The notes below the pieces were generated by a model. It ran no database searches. It had not been told where the DNA came from and was given only the letters and a program-made list of their open reading frames with translations. Shown in pieces: positions 1 to 10,948 of a DNA stretch of 64,000 nt (position 1 is its first letter; each line of letters opens with the position of its first letter). The stretch comes from Planoprotostelium fungivorum (lineage: Eukaryota; Evosea; Variosea; Cavosteliida; Cavosteliaceae): contig MDYQ01000153.1 of the NCBI GenBank assembly GCA_003024175.1, positions 1-64,000 of the forward strand, in the 5' to 3' direction. Position numbers and translations under genes: made by a program.

Positions 1-122
1 GATGTAAGAACAGCAGCAGGGACGAAGGGTGTGTCTCATGCTCACGTCGTGTCATAACCTTGTCAGACTACAAACATTTCTTTCATCTCACCATCCGCAT
101 CTCGAAAAGAAGGGACAACAAC

Positions 123-3100
123 ATGCTGTCCCGTTTTAAGACGGTCCTCGGGCTGAAGGAAACAGAGGGCAACCAATTGAGAACTTCACATCTGAAGGCG
201 TCCAACTTTGTTCCACAGGTGATGAGAGTGCGATGCAGAATGAACTGAGACGCTGGTATCATAGATCGATGTCAGGGGACTATTGGGTACTCCATTGTCT
301 TCTTCACCCATTCTGACAGCATATGATCCATTACAGAAGTTATTCGCCATCGGCAGTGGTTCTTTCGTACAAATATATCCTTTCAATTCTCCACATCGAG
401 ATCTGAATTTCCACTGTCCTTGACTCTGATTACCTTTGGAAATGTGTCGCACGGCGCGTGGTCAGGTCCAGAAGTTCCATCTTCTCTCATCCACCTCAGT
501 CCAGGATCTCCATTGCAATATCTCCTCTTTCAAATCAATCAGGTGAATCTAGTGTTATCGCCCATCCAACTCATTTCGAAACAGGGACGAGTCATCTGCG
601 TTCAAGAGGACGGTTGCATCTCCGTCTGGAAGGTCGATGACGGTAGTATGATCTCCCGATCACCTCGAAGCGGACAAGACAAGTACACATGTCTTTATAA
701 CCCTCCATGTGCACCCATCCTTTACATCGGTACTTCTTCGGGAGTCATCCTGCTGTTTCGCATAGACAATGGCATGTTCTCTGAGAGCTTCACCTTTGGC
801 TACCGCGATGCATTGAGTGATTTTCCCAAGGTGATGATGCAACGACAGAGATAGGAGATCTTCTGACTAGAACAGGTCAAATCGAGTGGAGAGCCACCCT
901 CCATCGTGTCCATGATGTCATGTCCCGCCAACGACGAGGAGATGCTCATCGTCTATAGCACTGGAATTCTAGTTCTATTGAACGTCGTAAAGAAGGAGAG
1001 AGTTGTCGTCTTCTCATCTTCATCAGAGGGTACTCCATCTCCCGCCGTGAGAAAAATTTCCTCGGAATCCATTTTATTTCATTTTATTCTTCCACTCGCT
1101 GATGTTCATCACAGTCACCTCGCTCGGCCTGCTGGTCACCTGACGGTAAAGACATCTTGTGTGGATTCCACGATGGAAGGATAATCCTGTGGCATTTTTC
1201 AGAAAAATTCAGAAACACCGAAGAGTTGATTCCACCCAAGGAAGTATTGGGAGGTGAGTGTCTCGATCATTGTGTCCGGCTCAATCTTTCGTGACGCCAG
1301 ACAGTCGCTGCTGGTGAAGGCGTGAGGACACCCGTTGTAGATATCCAATGGTCCCAGTCGAAAAAGTGAGACATTGAATTTCTTCCATCTGCACGATCTG
1401 ATCGCATCATCTCATCACATGATGGTGATGTCTTTCATTCTCCACTGAATGTAAAAAAGTGACGATTTTATTTTCGTTCACGGTGGAAATATCTCGTCTG
1501 GGCTGGAGGGCAACGAACTACAACTCTCACTCATTCACGGAAATTTCATGCAAGGAAAGAGGAGGACGACAAAGATAGGGTACAAGGGGACGCAGGAGGA
1601 CCCCGTTCCCGCCATTTTGAGATTTCAGATCATGAACAGTCAATTGTGGGGTGAGAGGAGTGATCTACAACGCTTTATTCAGATGAAATAGTGTACGAGA
1701 GAGACAACAGCATCAGCTTCGCTCTGGTAGATAATTCTGGCGCCCTGCACGTACAGACGCTATTGGACAAGTGATGATTCGCGTTCATTTCGACTCATCT
1801 ACAACGTTGTAGATTCACCTCGGTACCCATCCCCACCTTCTTTACGTATCGAAATTTCACTCAATTCTCCACCATATTGCAGTGCAGTGACAGGAGCGTC
1901 TTACGCGATCTCTGCGGAGCCGCCAGGCCACGAGAGGCTCTCACCCAGTACAAGGTGAGTCCCAATTTTCCCGCCGTCCCAAATTCCATCTTCCCGCCCA
2001 AACCGTCTCAGTGTTGGCCTCACAACGTGACCGACTTGTCCTCCTTTGGTAATGTAGAGGATCCATACCCTCGCGAGATCTACGTAACCTGGTATGACGT
2101 CATCACACGTCATCACTGACCCATTCAGGCGACACACCACCGCCGTTCTGTCCATGTGGCTCGATCAGTATCCCTCATCCACTCCCGTCTTGGTCAATCA
2201 GATCGAGTTTGAGACCATCATGAGCGATGAGGAACCAGACGGCCGCAAGCTGACCCATTTGATACTGAGAGACTACCCCATACCCTTCCTCATGATGGTT
2301 ACCGAGAGAGGAGTGGTCGGTGAAAATTCGTCGGAATTTCATCTAACGTGGGCAGGTGTACCTGTTGAGCGTGGAGGGTAACGTACAGCTTCACAAGACG
2401 GATACCCTGATCGTGAGTTTTCCGTGACATTTCATCGTTGATGACGTCATCAGTACAATCAAGTTGTAGATGAAGCTTCGGGTCGCAAGAGCTTCGTTCT
2501 CAGTCGTAAACCCATGCGAACTACAACGAACATGAAGGTGAAATCCCATCGAAATTTCTTTATTCCCAGGGAACACACACCACTCACCGTACCAGTTGAT
2601 CAGTGTCATGCACTTTGGTTCCTCCATCGCGTCGATCAGCATCCTCCCCCAATGGAAAAAGTGAGTCACGTGACCGTACAACCTTAAACCCTAAATCCAT
2701 CAGAATGTCCATCTGCGACCGAGACGGCTTCATGTCCGTCTTTGATTTCTCCCTCCTCTTTCCTCCCTTGGAGAACAATCCTTCTCCTTCTCCTTCTGTC
2801 CCACGCAGCAACACCTTATCCCCCAAGTTCTATTCGAATAAGACTTTCACCAACTCTCCAAAGGGTAGGAATCCACCGCTGAACGAACAAGTCATCCGAG
2901 AGGCATTGGAAGAAGAGAAGCAGAGGGAGAGGGAGAGACAGAGACTGGCCGCCTTACAGCAGCAGCAACAGCAGATGCAGGGACAAGGACAGATGCAGAC
3001 GGCTCAGAAAGAGGAGAAGGAGGGAGAAGATGAGATGTTCAGTAGCTTCTCTGAGTTTGGAACGGGGGAGGAGAGAAAGAGATCAGATTCGAGGGAGGCG

Positions 3101-4815
3101 CTGAGGGGGGAGGCACAAAATATCGTGCCCCCACCCGTCCCCGCTCGTCCCCCCAGGGAAGATCCACCGGTCGTCACGAAGGTGACAATTTCTATTCTCG
3201 ATCCATCTACAACGTTGTAGATCGAGCCGCATGGTGATAAAGCGTTACTGATGGACAAGCAATGGACCGGTGATATTCCGACATCCGTCTGCTTTGGAAT
3301 GGTACCATCAACCTCCGGGCTGTACCAAGTGATGACGTCACGTGACGTCATCGCACGTAATGACACGTAACAGGGTATGCTCGTGGGAACCCAACACGGA
3401 GCCCTCCTGGGAGTCCACCTCCAGAATTGGCAGGTATTTATTTCCTCTTATTCATCATCTACAACGCTGTAGATCAACACGTTGGTGGAACCGAAGAAGG
3501 CTGGTGCTTCGGAGAATATCATTTTCCTCGAATGGATTTCCCGCCAAGGAGAAGGCATGGAAGAGTACTCGATGAGATCAGCCGACGAGAACAACAACGG
3601 ATCGTTTGTCCTCTGTGGTAGTCCATTGGCTCTGAATCTATTGTACGTGAGTTACGGACAGAAGGGAGAAGTCGTCGTGAAGAAATTGTCAAAGGTGCAA
3701 TTCAAGAGTCCGTGCAAGAAGGTGATGATGCTGATGATGACGATCTCGATGATCGTGATTGCGATGATGAGATGATTAGATGTTGACGAGATGCAGGTGG
3801 TTTACGCGAGACACCCTAACACAGGTTCACCTCTTCTCTCTTCCCTGACTGACCCAATCGACAGGAGAGAACTACATACTGGCATTAGAAGGTCCTCAAC
3901 AGCTCACCTGCTATTCAGTTCAACTGGAACTCATCACCAACATCCAGATGCTGCCGGACATCTACAGCGACGTGTCTCTGTCTATCGGTGGACATTTGAT
4001 CGCACAGATCAGTCCAACTTGCGTCTACATCTCTTACATCGTGTCGGCCGTGGTGAGGAAAAGAAAGAGTCCCAATTCTGATTTCCCGCGCAGGAGGAGA
4101 GAGTGGAGAGGAGGCATTCGGGGCCGGTTGTAGATACGAGGAGGCAGTACATGAAGCTGTACAGTTCGGATGTGAAGCAGCCCATCAAACCAGAATACGG
4201 TTCGGTCATGAAAAAAACGGTACATCATCAAATATCATCAAACATCGTGCATCAAACATCGTACATCATCAGACATCATGCATCATCGGACATCGTCAAC
4301 GCAAGACCATCGTTGGCGTGAATAACATCGATGAATCATCTGAGGCTTCGACAGTTGAGTATCTTCAATTCAAAGAAGGCCACGCCAACTGCAGTGGATT
4401 ACGAACAGTTGTGTGAGTGACGCGGACTACCTCACGATGTCACTGATGGACATTAGTTGGAAAGAGCAGGAGCACATCGAATGATAGAGGCACAGCATCA
4501 GACAGAACGGCCACTCAGAGCTCTCAGAGTCGAGCTGATGCGACACGACAAGAGGTGATGTGATGTGATATCATGTGATAACTCACCCCAATCAGGTCCA
4601 ATCGACATCAAACATCATGAACCGTAACATCCAAGCCCTTCAAGAACGAGGAGAGAAGTTACAACAACTGTCCGACAAGTCCGAAGAACTGAACCAAGGA
4701 GCCGGTGACTTTTACAACATGGTGAGCATCATCCCATCTCAGGCGTTCTCTCAACATTGTGAAGGCTAAGGAGATAAGAAAGAGAGAAGAGAGCAAGAAG
4801 TGGTGGGAGCTGTGA
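123..4815 (+). CDS. Lgl/tomosyn/Sro7-family WD40 protein with C-terminal R-SNARE
   Basis: Proteins of this family bind syntaxin-type SNAREs and control exocytosis at the cytoplasmic face of the plasma membrane. The ATG at 123 opens MLSRFKTVLGL, and many short introns follow. The N-terminal WD40 part contains PILTAYDPLQKLFAIG followed, after an unusual intron, by a stretch ending FVQIFG, the family pattern DPxQKxLAIG...LFG. Later exons give LIVYSTGILVLLNVVKKE and SACWSPDGKDILCGFHDG, both Lgl hallmarks. A charged, Gln-rich linker lies near 2880-3060. The C-terminus is an R-SNARE helix (about 4614-4722) containing QERGEKLQQLSDKSEEL with the zero-layer Arg. After one more intron it ends AKEIRKREEKSKKWWEL, stop at 4813. 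The R-SNARE favours tomosyn over Lgl proper. Family assignment is firm; individual exon edges are hand-placed. Confidence 0.88.
375..433 (+). other. U12-type AT-AC intron inside the Lgl/tomosyn gene
   Basis: The 59-nt interval starts ATATCCTTT, the minor-spliceosome 5' splice site consensus. It contains GTCCTTGACTCT, an 11 of 12 match to the U12 branch consensus TTCCTTRACYCY, and ends TTAC with AC ten bases after the branch A at 423. Reading straight through meets a stop. Removing the interval joins CAA AT to C TTT GGA in frame and restores the family motif (V)QIFG, equivalent to LRLFG in animal homologues. Every other intron I placed in this gene is GT-AG. Confidence 0.9.
4215..4335 (+). repeat. 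ACATC/ATCATC-rich simple repeat within an intron
   Basis: The sequence is dominated by irregular repeats of CATCAAACATCGT and ACATCATCAGACATC. It lies between two coding exons of the Lgl/tomosyn gene and behaves as an expanded intron, longer than the usual 40-60 nt. Confidence 0.6.
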
Positions 4816-5285
4816 GAACGAGACAAGAGATAAACGTTTTTCGGCTGAATTTCGGCACCTTCTTCTTTATACGAAGCATATAATAGACTCTGAGCGTCAC
4901 CTTTGACCCAATTGATCGAAGCATTTGGAGTGCTGTTGGTGTGCCTCTCCTTTGAGAAGCGTAAGGGGATGAAAAACGCGTCGACCGTCTAATTCGGCGG
5001 CTGCTGTCGACACCGAAGAAGAAAACGAGGGGGGATTTCGTTGTGTTTTGAAGAGAGGCGGAGTGGCTGAGCTGCTCACGCAAATACGAACAGAGAGCAA
5101 CACCAGGTTGAGAAGGTTTAGAGGAAACGCCTTTGAAGGTGAGAGACGCTTGTATGATGCGGGGTTGCTCGATGATGGGTGGTAGCTGGTACTGATGCCA
5201 TTTACAGCTATCACATCACTCACGTACGCACGAACGCAACAACGACACAGCTATATTCAGTACCATCAGTAGTTCAATCCACACA
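4816..5285. other. Intergenic stretch between Lgl/tomosyn and kinase genes
   Basis: Two overlapping minus-strand reading frames of about 105 residues run through here, but neither shows a recognisable domain and one would run into the SNARE exons on the other strand. I see no convincing gene. It probably holds the 3' end of the upstream gene and the promoter of the kinase. Confidence 0.4.
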
Positions 5286-6328
5286 ATGAAATCACTCGCC
5301 AGTTACAACATCGAGAAGACTTTGTCAAAGACATCCAACCGAGAAGTCTTTCTCGCTACCAACAAGAAGGGAAACAAGGTCGTCATCAAGAAAATCAACA
5401 AATTGGGAGTATCAGAGATCCTCATAGAGGGGGAGATAGAAGCCGGACACAAGCTTTCACACAAGAGAATCGTCAAGTACATCACAGAGTTCGAAGACGG
5501 CAATTATGCATACATTGTCATCGATTACATTCGGGGGCTCGATCTCTTTGCCATCCTCTCCGTCAACAACTTTGAGATCTCCATGCAAGAGAAAGAGGCC
5601 AAGAGAATTTTTAGACAACTCGTCAACGCAGTCACATACACACACAAACAGGGGTTCGCACACCACGATATCAAGTTAGAGAATGTGGGTCTCATTGATT
5701 CATCTTCTCTTCTAAAAATGGACAGATTATGATAACAGAGAAGGATTCTTCTGTTCGGCTGATTGATTACGGGTTATGTGAGAAGATCAACCCCGGCATG
5801 CTGTCTAGATCATACTGTGGCTCACACGACTACGTCTCACCAGAGGTCTTGAGAAGGTAAGATACATTAAAACATTCACATTTCATCGACTCATTCTCTC
5901 GCAGGACACCTTACTGCCCATTCAAAGCCGACGTCTGGTCTCTCGGAACCGTATTGGTGAGTCTCTCATTTTCCCGCCATTATCCATCTGACCATCACAA
6001 GTACATCATGCTATACGCTGAGTTACCATTCGGTTTCCAATCGAGAGCGGAGGCTATCTCCAACGGACAACCTCACCCCACCGTCGAATTTGCAGACCAT
6101 CGTAACCCATATCACACCGTATCGGTCGAAGCCAAACAGCTGATTAGCATGTGTCTGCAAGGTGACGCCGACAAGAGGGCCAGTTTAGAGGAAGTAGCCA
6201 ACCACAAGTGGCTGCTGAAAGAGAAGAAACAGAGTACATGGATGAACTTCTGGTCAACCAAGAAGACAGATGCAGCTGTGATGAACCAAGAACCATCACC
6301 ATCGAGAACGCAAGCGGTGGTGGTGTGA
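5286..6328 (+). CDS. Divergent Ser/Thr protein kinase
   Basis: A small protein kinase domain starting MKSLASYNIEKTLSK. The ATP-binding lysine is in VVIKKI and the C-helix glutamate probably in LIEGEIEAG. The catalytic loop reads HHDIKLEN instead of HRDxKxxN. The magnesium motif reads DYG instead of DFG, and the activation segment ends SPE. Substrate-lobe motifs DVWSLGTVLY and PF are present. The glycine-rich loop (LSKTSNREVFLA) has lost its glycines. Introns follow LEN, VLRR and LGTVL; the protein ends TQAVVV. Overall it resembles the CAMK/SNF1-like group. The key Lys, catalytic Asp, Asn and DYG Asp are all present, so it may still be active despite the poor nucleotide loop. Substrates are unknown. 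Confidence 0.85.
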
Positions 6329-6877
6329 AGATATAAAGAAGAAAGCGGAAGGGAGTTGATCAAGTCTGTGATGGTCTCGTCGAATTGATAGATGTGTTTG
6401 TGTTGTGTCGTTCGCTCGATGGATGTTCCATCATGCGCCCACTTTTATCCGTCCACCGCGTGATGATCGTGTTGCGTTGCAAGGCATTCGTGGTCTTAGG
6501 TCAAGTTGCGTGTGTTTGCTGTGGCGAGTGAACTCAAATAGAATCAAATATTGTTGATGTGATGCTGTGTGAGGATCCGCATCTAAGCCAACTACGTTTT
6601 GTGACAGAGACGTGCTCACATCGAACCCACGGTCCCACAAGGTCTCCTGCACTGCATCTTGGCAAAGATGCGATTGTGAGACAGGTGTGAATCTCAGGTC
6701 ATGAACGAAGAAAACGAGTCCCTGGCTCAGTTTATACAATGTTGACCAGAAAGTTTACGTCCATCTTCATGATGTTATTTACATGTTGTTCTGATTCTTT
6801 GCACGCTGTTGATGTGCTCTGTTTTCGAAGTCGATTCTCTCTGTTGCATTGTTACTCGATGAAAATTGGAGTTGAGA
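6329..6877. other. Region between kinase and homeobox genes
   Basis: The two flanking genes converge here. A minus-strand frame of 102 codons (6431-6739) has no recognisable domain or intron structure. I see no supportable gene or RNA. Confidence 0.4.
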
Positions 6878-7201
6878 TCAAAATGCAAACCTCGTTCGGC
6901 GATTCTGAAACCATGTCTTCACTCGCGTCTCCGGTAATTTGATTCTCTCAGCCAGCATGGTGTACTCTGTCGGCGTCGGCTTCTCTTTCTTTAAGAAAGC
7001 TTGTTCCAGCATGAGCTGCTGCTCGGCTGTCGTGAGGTTGCCCTTCCTCCTTCCATCTTCTTCAGACTTTGGTCGGATCACGTGATGTCGTGGCCGCATG
7101 TAGAGATAGCGCCCCTTCTGCAGGGCGAAGGCCACTTGTGACACGAAGGCCTCTCGTACAGGCTCACTCATGCTGTCGATATAGAAGTCTGCTGCTTGCA
7201 T
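6878..7201 (-). CDS. Small homeodomain protein
   Basis: A predicted DNA-binding transcription factor of 107 residues in one exon. The last 55 or so residues are a homeodomain: helix 1 and 2 region LTTAEQQLMLEQAFLKKEK, helix 3 region LPETRVKTWFQNRRTRFAF, with the diagnostic Trp48, Phe49, Asn51 and Arg53. The stop follows almost directly after helix 3, so the usual basic tail is missing or very short. The N-terminal half, starting MQAADFYIDSMSEPVREAF, has no recognised domain. An upstream exon cannot be excluded, but the ATG at 7201 gives a complete frame. Confidence 0.82.
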   Translation of the reverse strand: MQAADFYIDSMSEPVREAFVSQVAFALQKGRYLYMRPRHHVIRPKSEEDGRRKGNLTTAEQQLMLEQAFLKKEKPTPTEYTMLAERIKLPETRVKTWFQNRRTRFAF

Positions 7202-7712
7202 CTTGCGCCGTGAGATTGATATGCTGGTGTGAGGCTCAGTCTTGTCTCCACACGAATTCGCAACGTTTCACTTTTTTCTGACTTGTGTTGCAGAAGTAAC
7301 CCGACTTCGAGTGGTTCTGTTCGCCTGAGGAGGAGAAAAAGAGATGAAAACGAAGGATGTCTGCCACAGAAGAAGGTTCCACGTTGAAAGACGTGTGACT
7401 TGGACAAAGTTGAAAGGCGAAGCGTCCGAGGCGTTTTCCCTTGTGGCAAATGTCCGTGTGACATCGAGTCCCTGTGTTTCTTGTCGTGACAGAGAGACAA
7501 ACGAGACGTCCGATGGAGTGGCTGGAGGTTCTCGACATCACAACGAGCTCGATGTGAATGTGGACGACTATTGATTCCCAGCGGATGCACTTCCTTTTGC
7601 TATATAAATGGCGATGGTCCATGCTCACCCTCATGCGTTGCTTCTCCGTTTACCCAGTACCTCAGATCGACCTTGACGAAAATATCCTGATCTGCGATCA
7701 GCAAAAGGAAGT
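7202..7712. other. Region between homeobox gene and tRNA-Gly
   Basis: Minus-strand frames of 132 and 140 codons overlap here without recognisable domains and are probably chance. The only structure I can support is the inverted copy of the tRNA-Gly 3' end at 7573-7601, followed directly by a TATATAAAT stretch. Confidence 0.4.
7573..7601 (+). repeat. Inverted 29-nt copy of the tRNA-Gly 3' end and trailer
   Basis: These 29 bases match, with a single mismatch, the reverse complement of 7700-7728, that is the last bases of the tRNA-Gly T arm, the acceptor strand and the T-rich trailer. The copy has the opposite orientation to the tRNA gene about 100 bases away, so the pair could form a cruciform. 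Confidence 0.75.
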
Positions 7713-7782
7713 GCATCCGCCGGGAATCGAACCCGGTTCGCCTGCTTGGAAGGCAGACATCATACCATTAGACCACGAATGC
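7713..7782 (-). tRNA. tRNA-Gly(UCC)
   Basis: The minus strand folds as a 70-nt tRNA. The acceptor arm is GCATTCG paired with CGGATGC. The D arm contains the A box TGGTCTAATGGTA. The anticodon stem-loop has loop CTTCCAA, giving anticodon UCC. The T arm contains the B box GGTTCGATTCC. A T-rich trailer follows on the minus strand as a polymerase III stop. There is no intron, unlike the second tRNA-Gly at 33278. Confidence 0.93.
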
Positions 7783-7903
7783 TTGATGTTTTTGGAAAGG
7801 CGAGTGGCGTACGATACTAGGCGACTCAAAATCACAAAATCGAACCGTCCGTTTTATGATGCAGTTGCGGTCATTCAGCGATTATGAAGTTGATGTAGCA
7901 AAA

Positions 7904-8020
7904 GCTACGACACGATGGATTCCCGTGCGGTCTCCCATCACAGTATTAGCATCGCCCACGACTGCTTACCTTACGAGTTCGGAATGGGTTCGTGGGCTTT
8001 CAGTCTGGTATGATCGTAGC
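7904..8020 (-). rRNA. 5S rRNA gene, copy A
   Basis: The 117-nt minus-strand sequence starts GCTACGATCATACC and carries the conserved CCGAACTCGTAAGGTAAGC block and the GATGGGAGACCGC segment of the internal promoter region. The 3' end TCGTAGC pairs with the 5' end, and TTTT follows as a terminator. It stands alone, about 120 bases from a tRNA-Gly in the same orientation. Confidence 0.92.
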
Positions 8021-8269
8021 TGTCTGCGTTCTTCGTATAACACAGTGAGAGGCACACTCTTCAGAAGACTCTGCCCACGATCGACTTTATCCTCTTCATC
8101 ATCATCATGCTGAGACGTTTGGACGCCGCTCGATACAACAGACAATATTACAGCAAGGCTACTCGATAGAAGAGATGTATTACGATCACTCCTTCTCTTC
8201 CTTCACTTCCATCTGCTCCTCCGTCCTCTCTTCCACCTTCTCCTCCTTCACCTCGCTCGTCTCCTCCAT

Positions 8270-9712
8270 CTACAACGAGTCACTCCCGACCCTCCCCCGC
8301 CCTCTCACCTCTTCGTCTCCCCCCCTGGCCCCTCTCTTTCCGTTCGACTCATCGTTGTCTCCCTCTTCACTCCTCTTCTCTTCGTGACCCGTGGCCTCAG
8401 CCTCCAATGGTTTTCTGAACGTAGGATTCACCTGCCAGAAGATGACAGGCTGAGCGGTAGTCTTTTCCCACACAGACAGCTGCCTGTGGTGACCTTCTAC
8501 GACGGCAGCCTGCGTCCGTCAGCTCTACACACGGAGACGATTACGAGGCATCACGAGTGACTCACCACGATGGCTTCTTCCAATTCGGCTTCTCTTCTCT
8601 TGAATTCGGCTTGCACGGACAAATACTTCTCCTTGTCTTCTTGCATCTTGGCCGCTTGCTTCTTTAGATAAGCCTCGTGTTCCTCTCTGACTTGTGCTTC
8701 CACTCGACTCTCGATTTCGGCGCGGCTGGTGGTCTACCTCCATCAGTTTTTCGAGTTGGAATGGATGTCGCGTCAGTCTCTCACCTCTTCCGCTTTCTTA
8801 TCGGCTTCCTTCTTGAACTGCTGCAGGTGACCTTGCAGGATACCAAATACTCTTCGACTTCTCGTTCGGTCTTCTATGCGCAGATTTGGCTTGGGTTTCT
8901 CCACTTCGAGTGGTGCTACTTCTCTCTTCTGATTGGATGTGAGTTTTGTTGTATTACGAGATGAGTAGAAGGTGCTCACGATGTCAGGGGCGGGCTCGCT
9001 TTCAGTTTTCGTGGACTCTGAAGGGAATCAGGTGAGAAGGATTTATTTCGTTTTATTGTTGGATTTCGAGCTCACCTCTTCCTTCGTCTCTTCTTCTGTC
9101 TCCTCCCCTTCTATCTCTGTCTTCTCTTCTGTCTCTGTTGTCTTCTCTTCTATCTCTGTTTTCTCCTCTGCCGCGGATGTCTCTGGCTTGCACGTCTCTT
9201 CCATCCCGACCATCGCGCTGGCTCGTTCTGTCTCTCTCTTCTCTTCCACCTCTCTGCTCTTCGTTCGGTCGAACTTTCTTGTTCACTTCGTCTCTCCTAT
9301 GTCTGGCGGCTTCTGTGGAGGCATCAATCGATTGTGATGGTGATGATTCTGATTCTGATTTCACCTTGTTGTGGGACCTTGCTGTGCTCCCATGGAGCGT
9401 CTAGCTCTTCTCTTGGTCTCTTGGCTGCCTGACTTCTATCTACCTCCTGGACATATGTTCACAAATAGATGGGTCATGTTTTCAAATAGATGATTATATT
9501 CTATTTTATAGAATAGATTCCGTTTCATGAGACGATTTAGAGTGTGGATGATGGAAATCATAACATGTGATCCTCACCTGTGTCACAGGTCTACGTGGAG
9601 CCGGTTTATCTCCCTTTTCTACAGTCTCTATATGCTTTAGCTTCTGATCGGACACAGCCTTCAGCTTATACAGGTGTCGCAGCTCATTCTTGAGATGATT
9701 AACTTTCTGCAT
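8270..9712 (-). CDS. PNN: Pinin (SDK/memA domain) homologue
   Basis: Pinin is a nuclear protein associated with the exon junction complex and splicing speckles. The N-terminus MQKVNHLKNELRHLYKLKA begins at 9712. After introns come KRPREELDAPWEHSKVPQQ and a strongly charged exon. The family core follows as RRVFGILQGHLQQFKKEAD, then a long charged helix with AEIESRVEAQVREEHEAYLKK. The region equivalent to the human TKPHLFYIPGRM motif is KTTAQPVIFWQVNP. The tail is Glu/Gly/Arg-rich and ends VGSDSL. The charged exon (about 9073-9312) is open in two frames, one Arg/Asp-rich and one Glu/Thr-rich. The upstream splice phase selects the Arg/Asp frame, but its end does not join the next exon cleanly, so one boundary or base there is uncertain. 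Confidence 0.83.
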
Positions 9713-10430
9713 GTCTATAATGGATCAACTGGCCTCGAAACTCCTCCTTGTCGTAATCGGTCCACTCTGTGATCTGATTTTTGATGAGATCACCTTGCGT
9801 CCATCTACAAACATCTTTATTTCTCTCCACATAGTCGTAATTATGACCCAATATATTGGACGTCACCATCTCAACTGTGATGCTGACTTATATTGACGAC
9901 ATACACATCTCACATGTGAGAGCCAGCGATCTCTCCTCCTTTCTGCGTAAAGCTTTAGAATTTACGTAGGTACGCAACGTTTTCAGTACACGCGCACATA
10001 CTCATACGTATAGACTGTCTTCATCCAGGTGGAGAGACAGGAACCAGAACGGAAGCCACGGACCTCTTCACAGGCATCGATCTCTAAACACTGCGTTTCT
10101 CTGTCGTCATCAGAGGGGTCACCTCTGAAGACGTTGCACACTTCAAATGACCAATAAACCGCCTTACCCTGCTCTTTGCTGCTGATTTTTCGCAGTTCAC
10201 GCCCTGATGGAAGCGTAAGGTGAGAAACATATAGGATAAGGTCAGCAGCTCCACCCCATCTGGTACCAGAGAAGGACAAAATGAGCAAAAGATATCCTCT
10301 AAGAGGACCACTGAAGGTCACCTTTTTCACCGTGAGGTACGTCTGCGGGGGTATGCATCAGGCCAAACGGAACAAAAGGTAGCAGCTTACCTCAGTCATT
10401 TCCGCACCAGTACGAGGAAGGTCTCCACCC
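9713..10430. other. Intergenic region; one weak minus-strand ORF
   Basis: A minus-strand frame of 115 codons (9983-10330) starts MKKVTFSGPLRGYLLLILSF, which could suggest a membrane-directed N-terminus. I recognise no domain in it. It may instead be promoter and 5' region of the divergent pinin and homeobox genes. Confidence 0.3.
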
Positions 10431-10889
10431 ATGACCATGGAAGAGAAACAGGTGGCACACCTCTTTCCATATGTAGAGAGTAGAAAGTCAGAACCATCTT
10501 CTTCTCTACACGATGTGGATCAGACGTGCCATCGAAACATATCCTCTAAATCTAAAATGCAACGCCTGCCTGATGTGAAGAGCAATATATATCGAACTAC
10601 GAGTGATCAACTCGATGTCTTAATGGCAGCATTCGCACAGAAGCAAAACCTATCTGAGATGGAGTGCCGTAAACTGGCTGAACAGACGAACATGTCGGAG
10701 AAGAAAGTGAGGGTGAGGACGATGGTTCGTGTGGCCGCATCTAATCCCTCCAAGACATGGTTCACAAATCAGAGGGCAAAGATGAAACGACAAGAGAGGG
10801 ACGAGAGAGAAAACAATAAGCCAACGAGGAAACCAGTCGTCGTCCCACACAACCCCAAGATGAGCTTGAACTTTTTGATGAATTCATAG
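10431..10889 (+). CDS. Second small homeodomain protein
   Basis: Predicted DNA-binding protein. The homeodomain runs from about YRTTSDQLDVLMAAFAQKQ through LSEMECRKLAEQTNMSEKKV to TWFTNQRAKMKRQERDER. Trp48, Phe49, Asn51 and Arg53 are kept; position 50 is Thr and 52 is Gln. A 42-nt GTGAG...AAG intron (about 10713-10754) interrupts helix 3 between KKVR and TWF. This intron is in phase and has no stop, so retention would insert 14 residues in the recognition helix rather than truncate the protein. The spliced protein is about 138 residues and has a basic tail, unlike the homeobox gene at 6878. Confidence 0.82.
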   Translation: MTMEEKQVAHLFPYVESRKSEPSSSLHDVDQTCHRNISSKSKMQRLPDVKSNIYRTTSDQLDVLMAAFAQKQNLSEMECRKLAEQTNMSEKKVRVRTMVRVAASNPSKTWFTNQRAKMKRQERDERENNKPTRKPVVVPHNPKMSLNFLMNS

Positions 10890-10948
10890 AGCATGGACAC
10901 AAAATAAAGCGCATGTAAACACTCGGACTCTCTTTGTTTATAGACAAA

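Noticed and set aside
4897-5223. 108-codon minus-strand frame upstream of the kinase
   Set aside because: Low-complexity Ser/Pro sequence without a domain, and any extension would run antisense into the SNARE exons.
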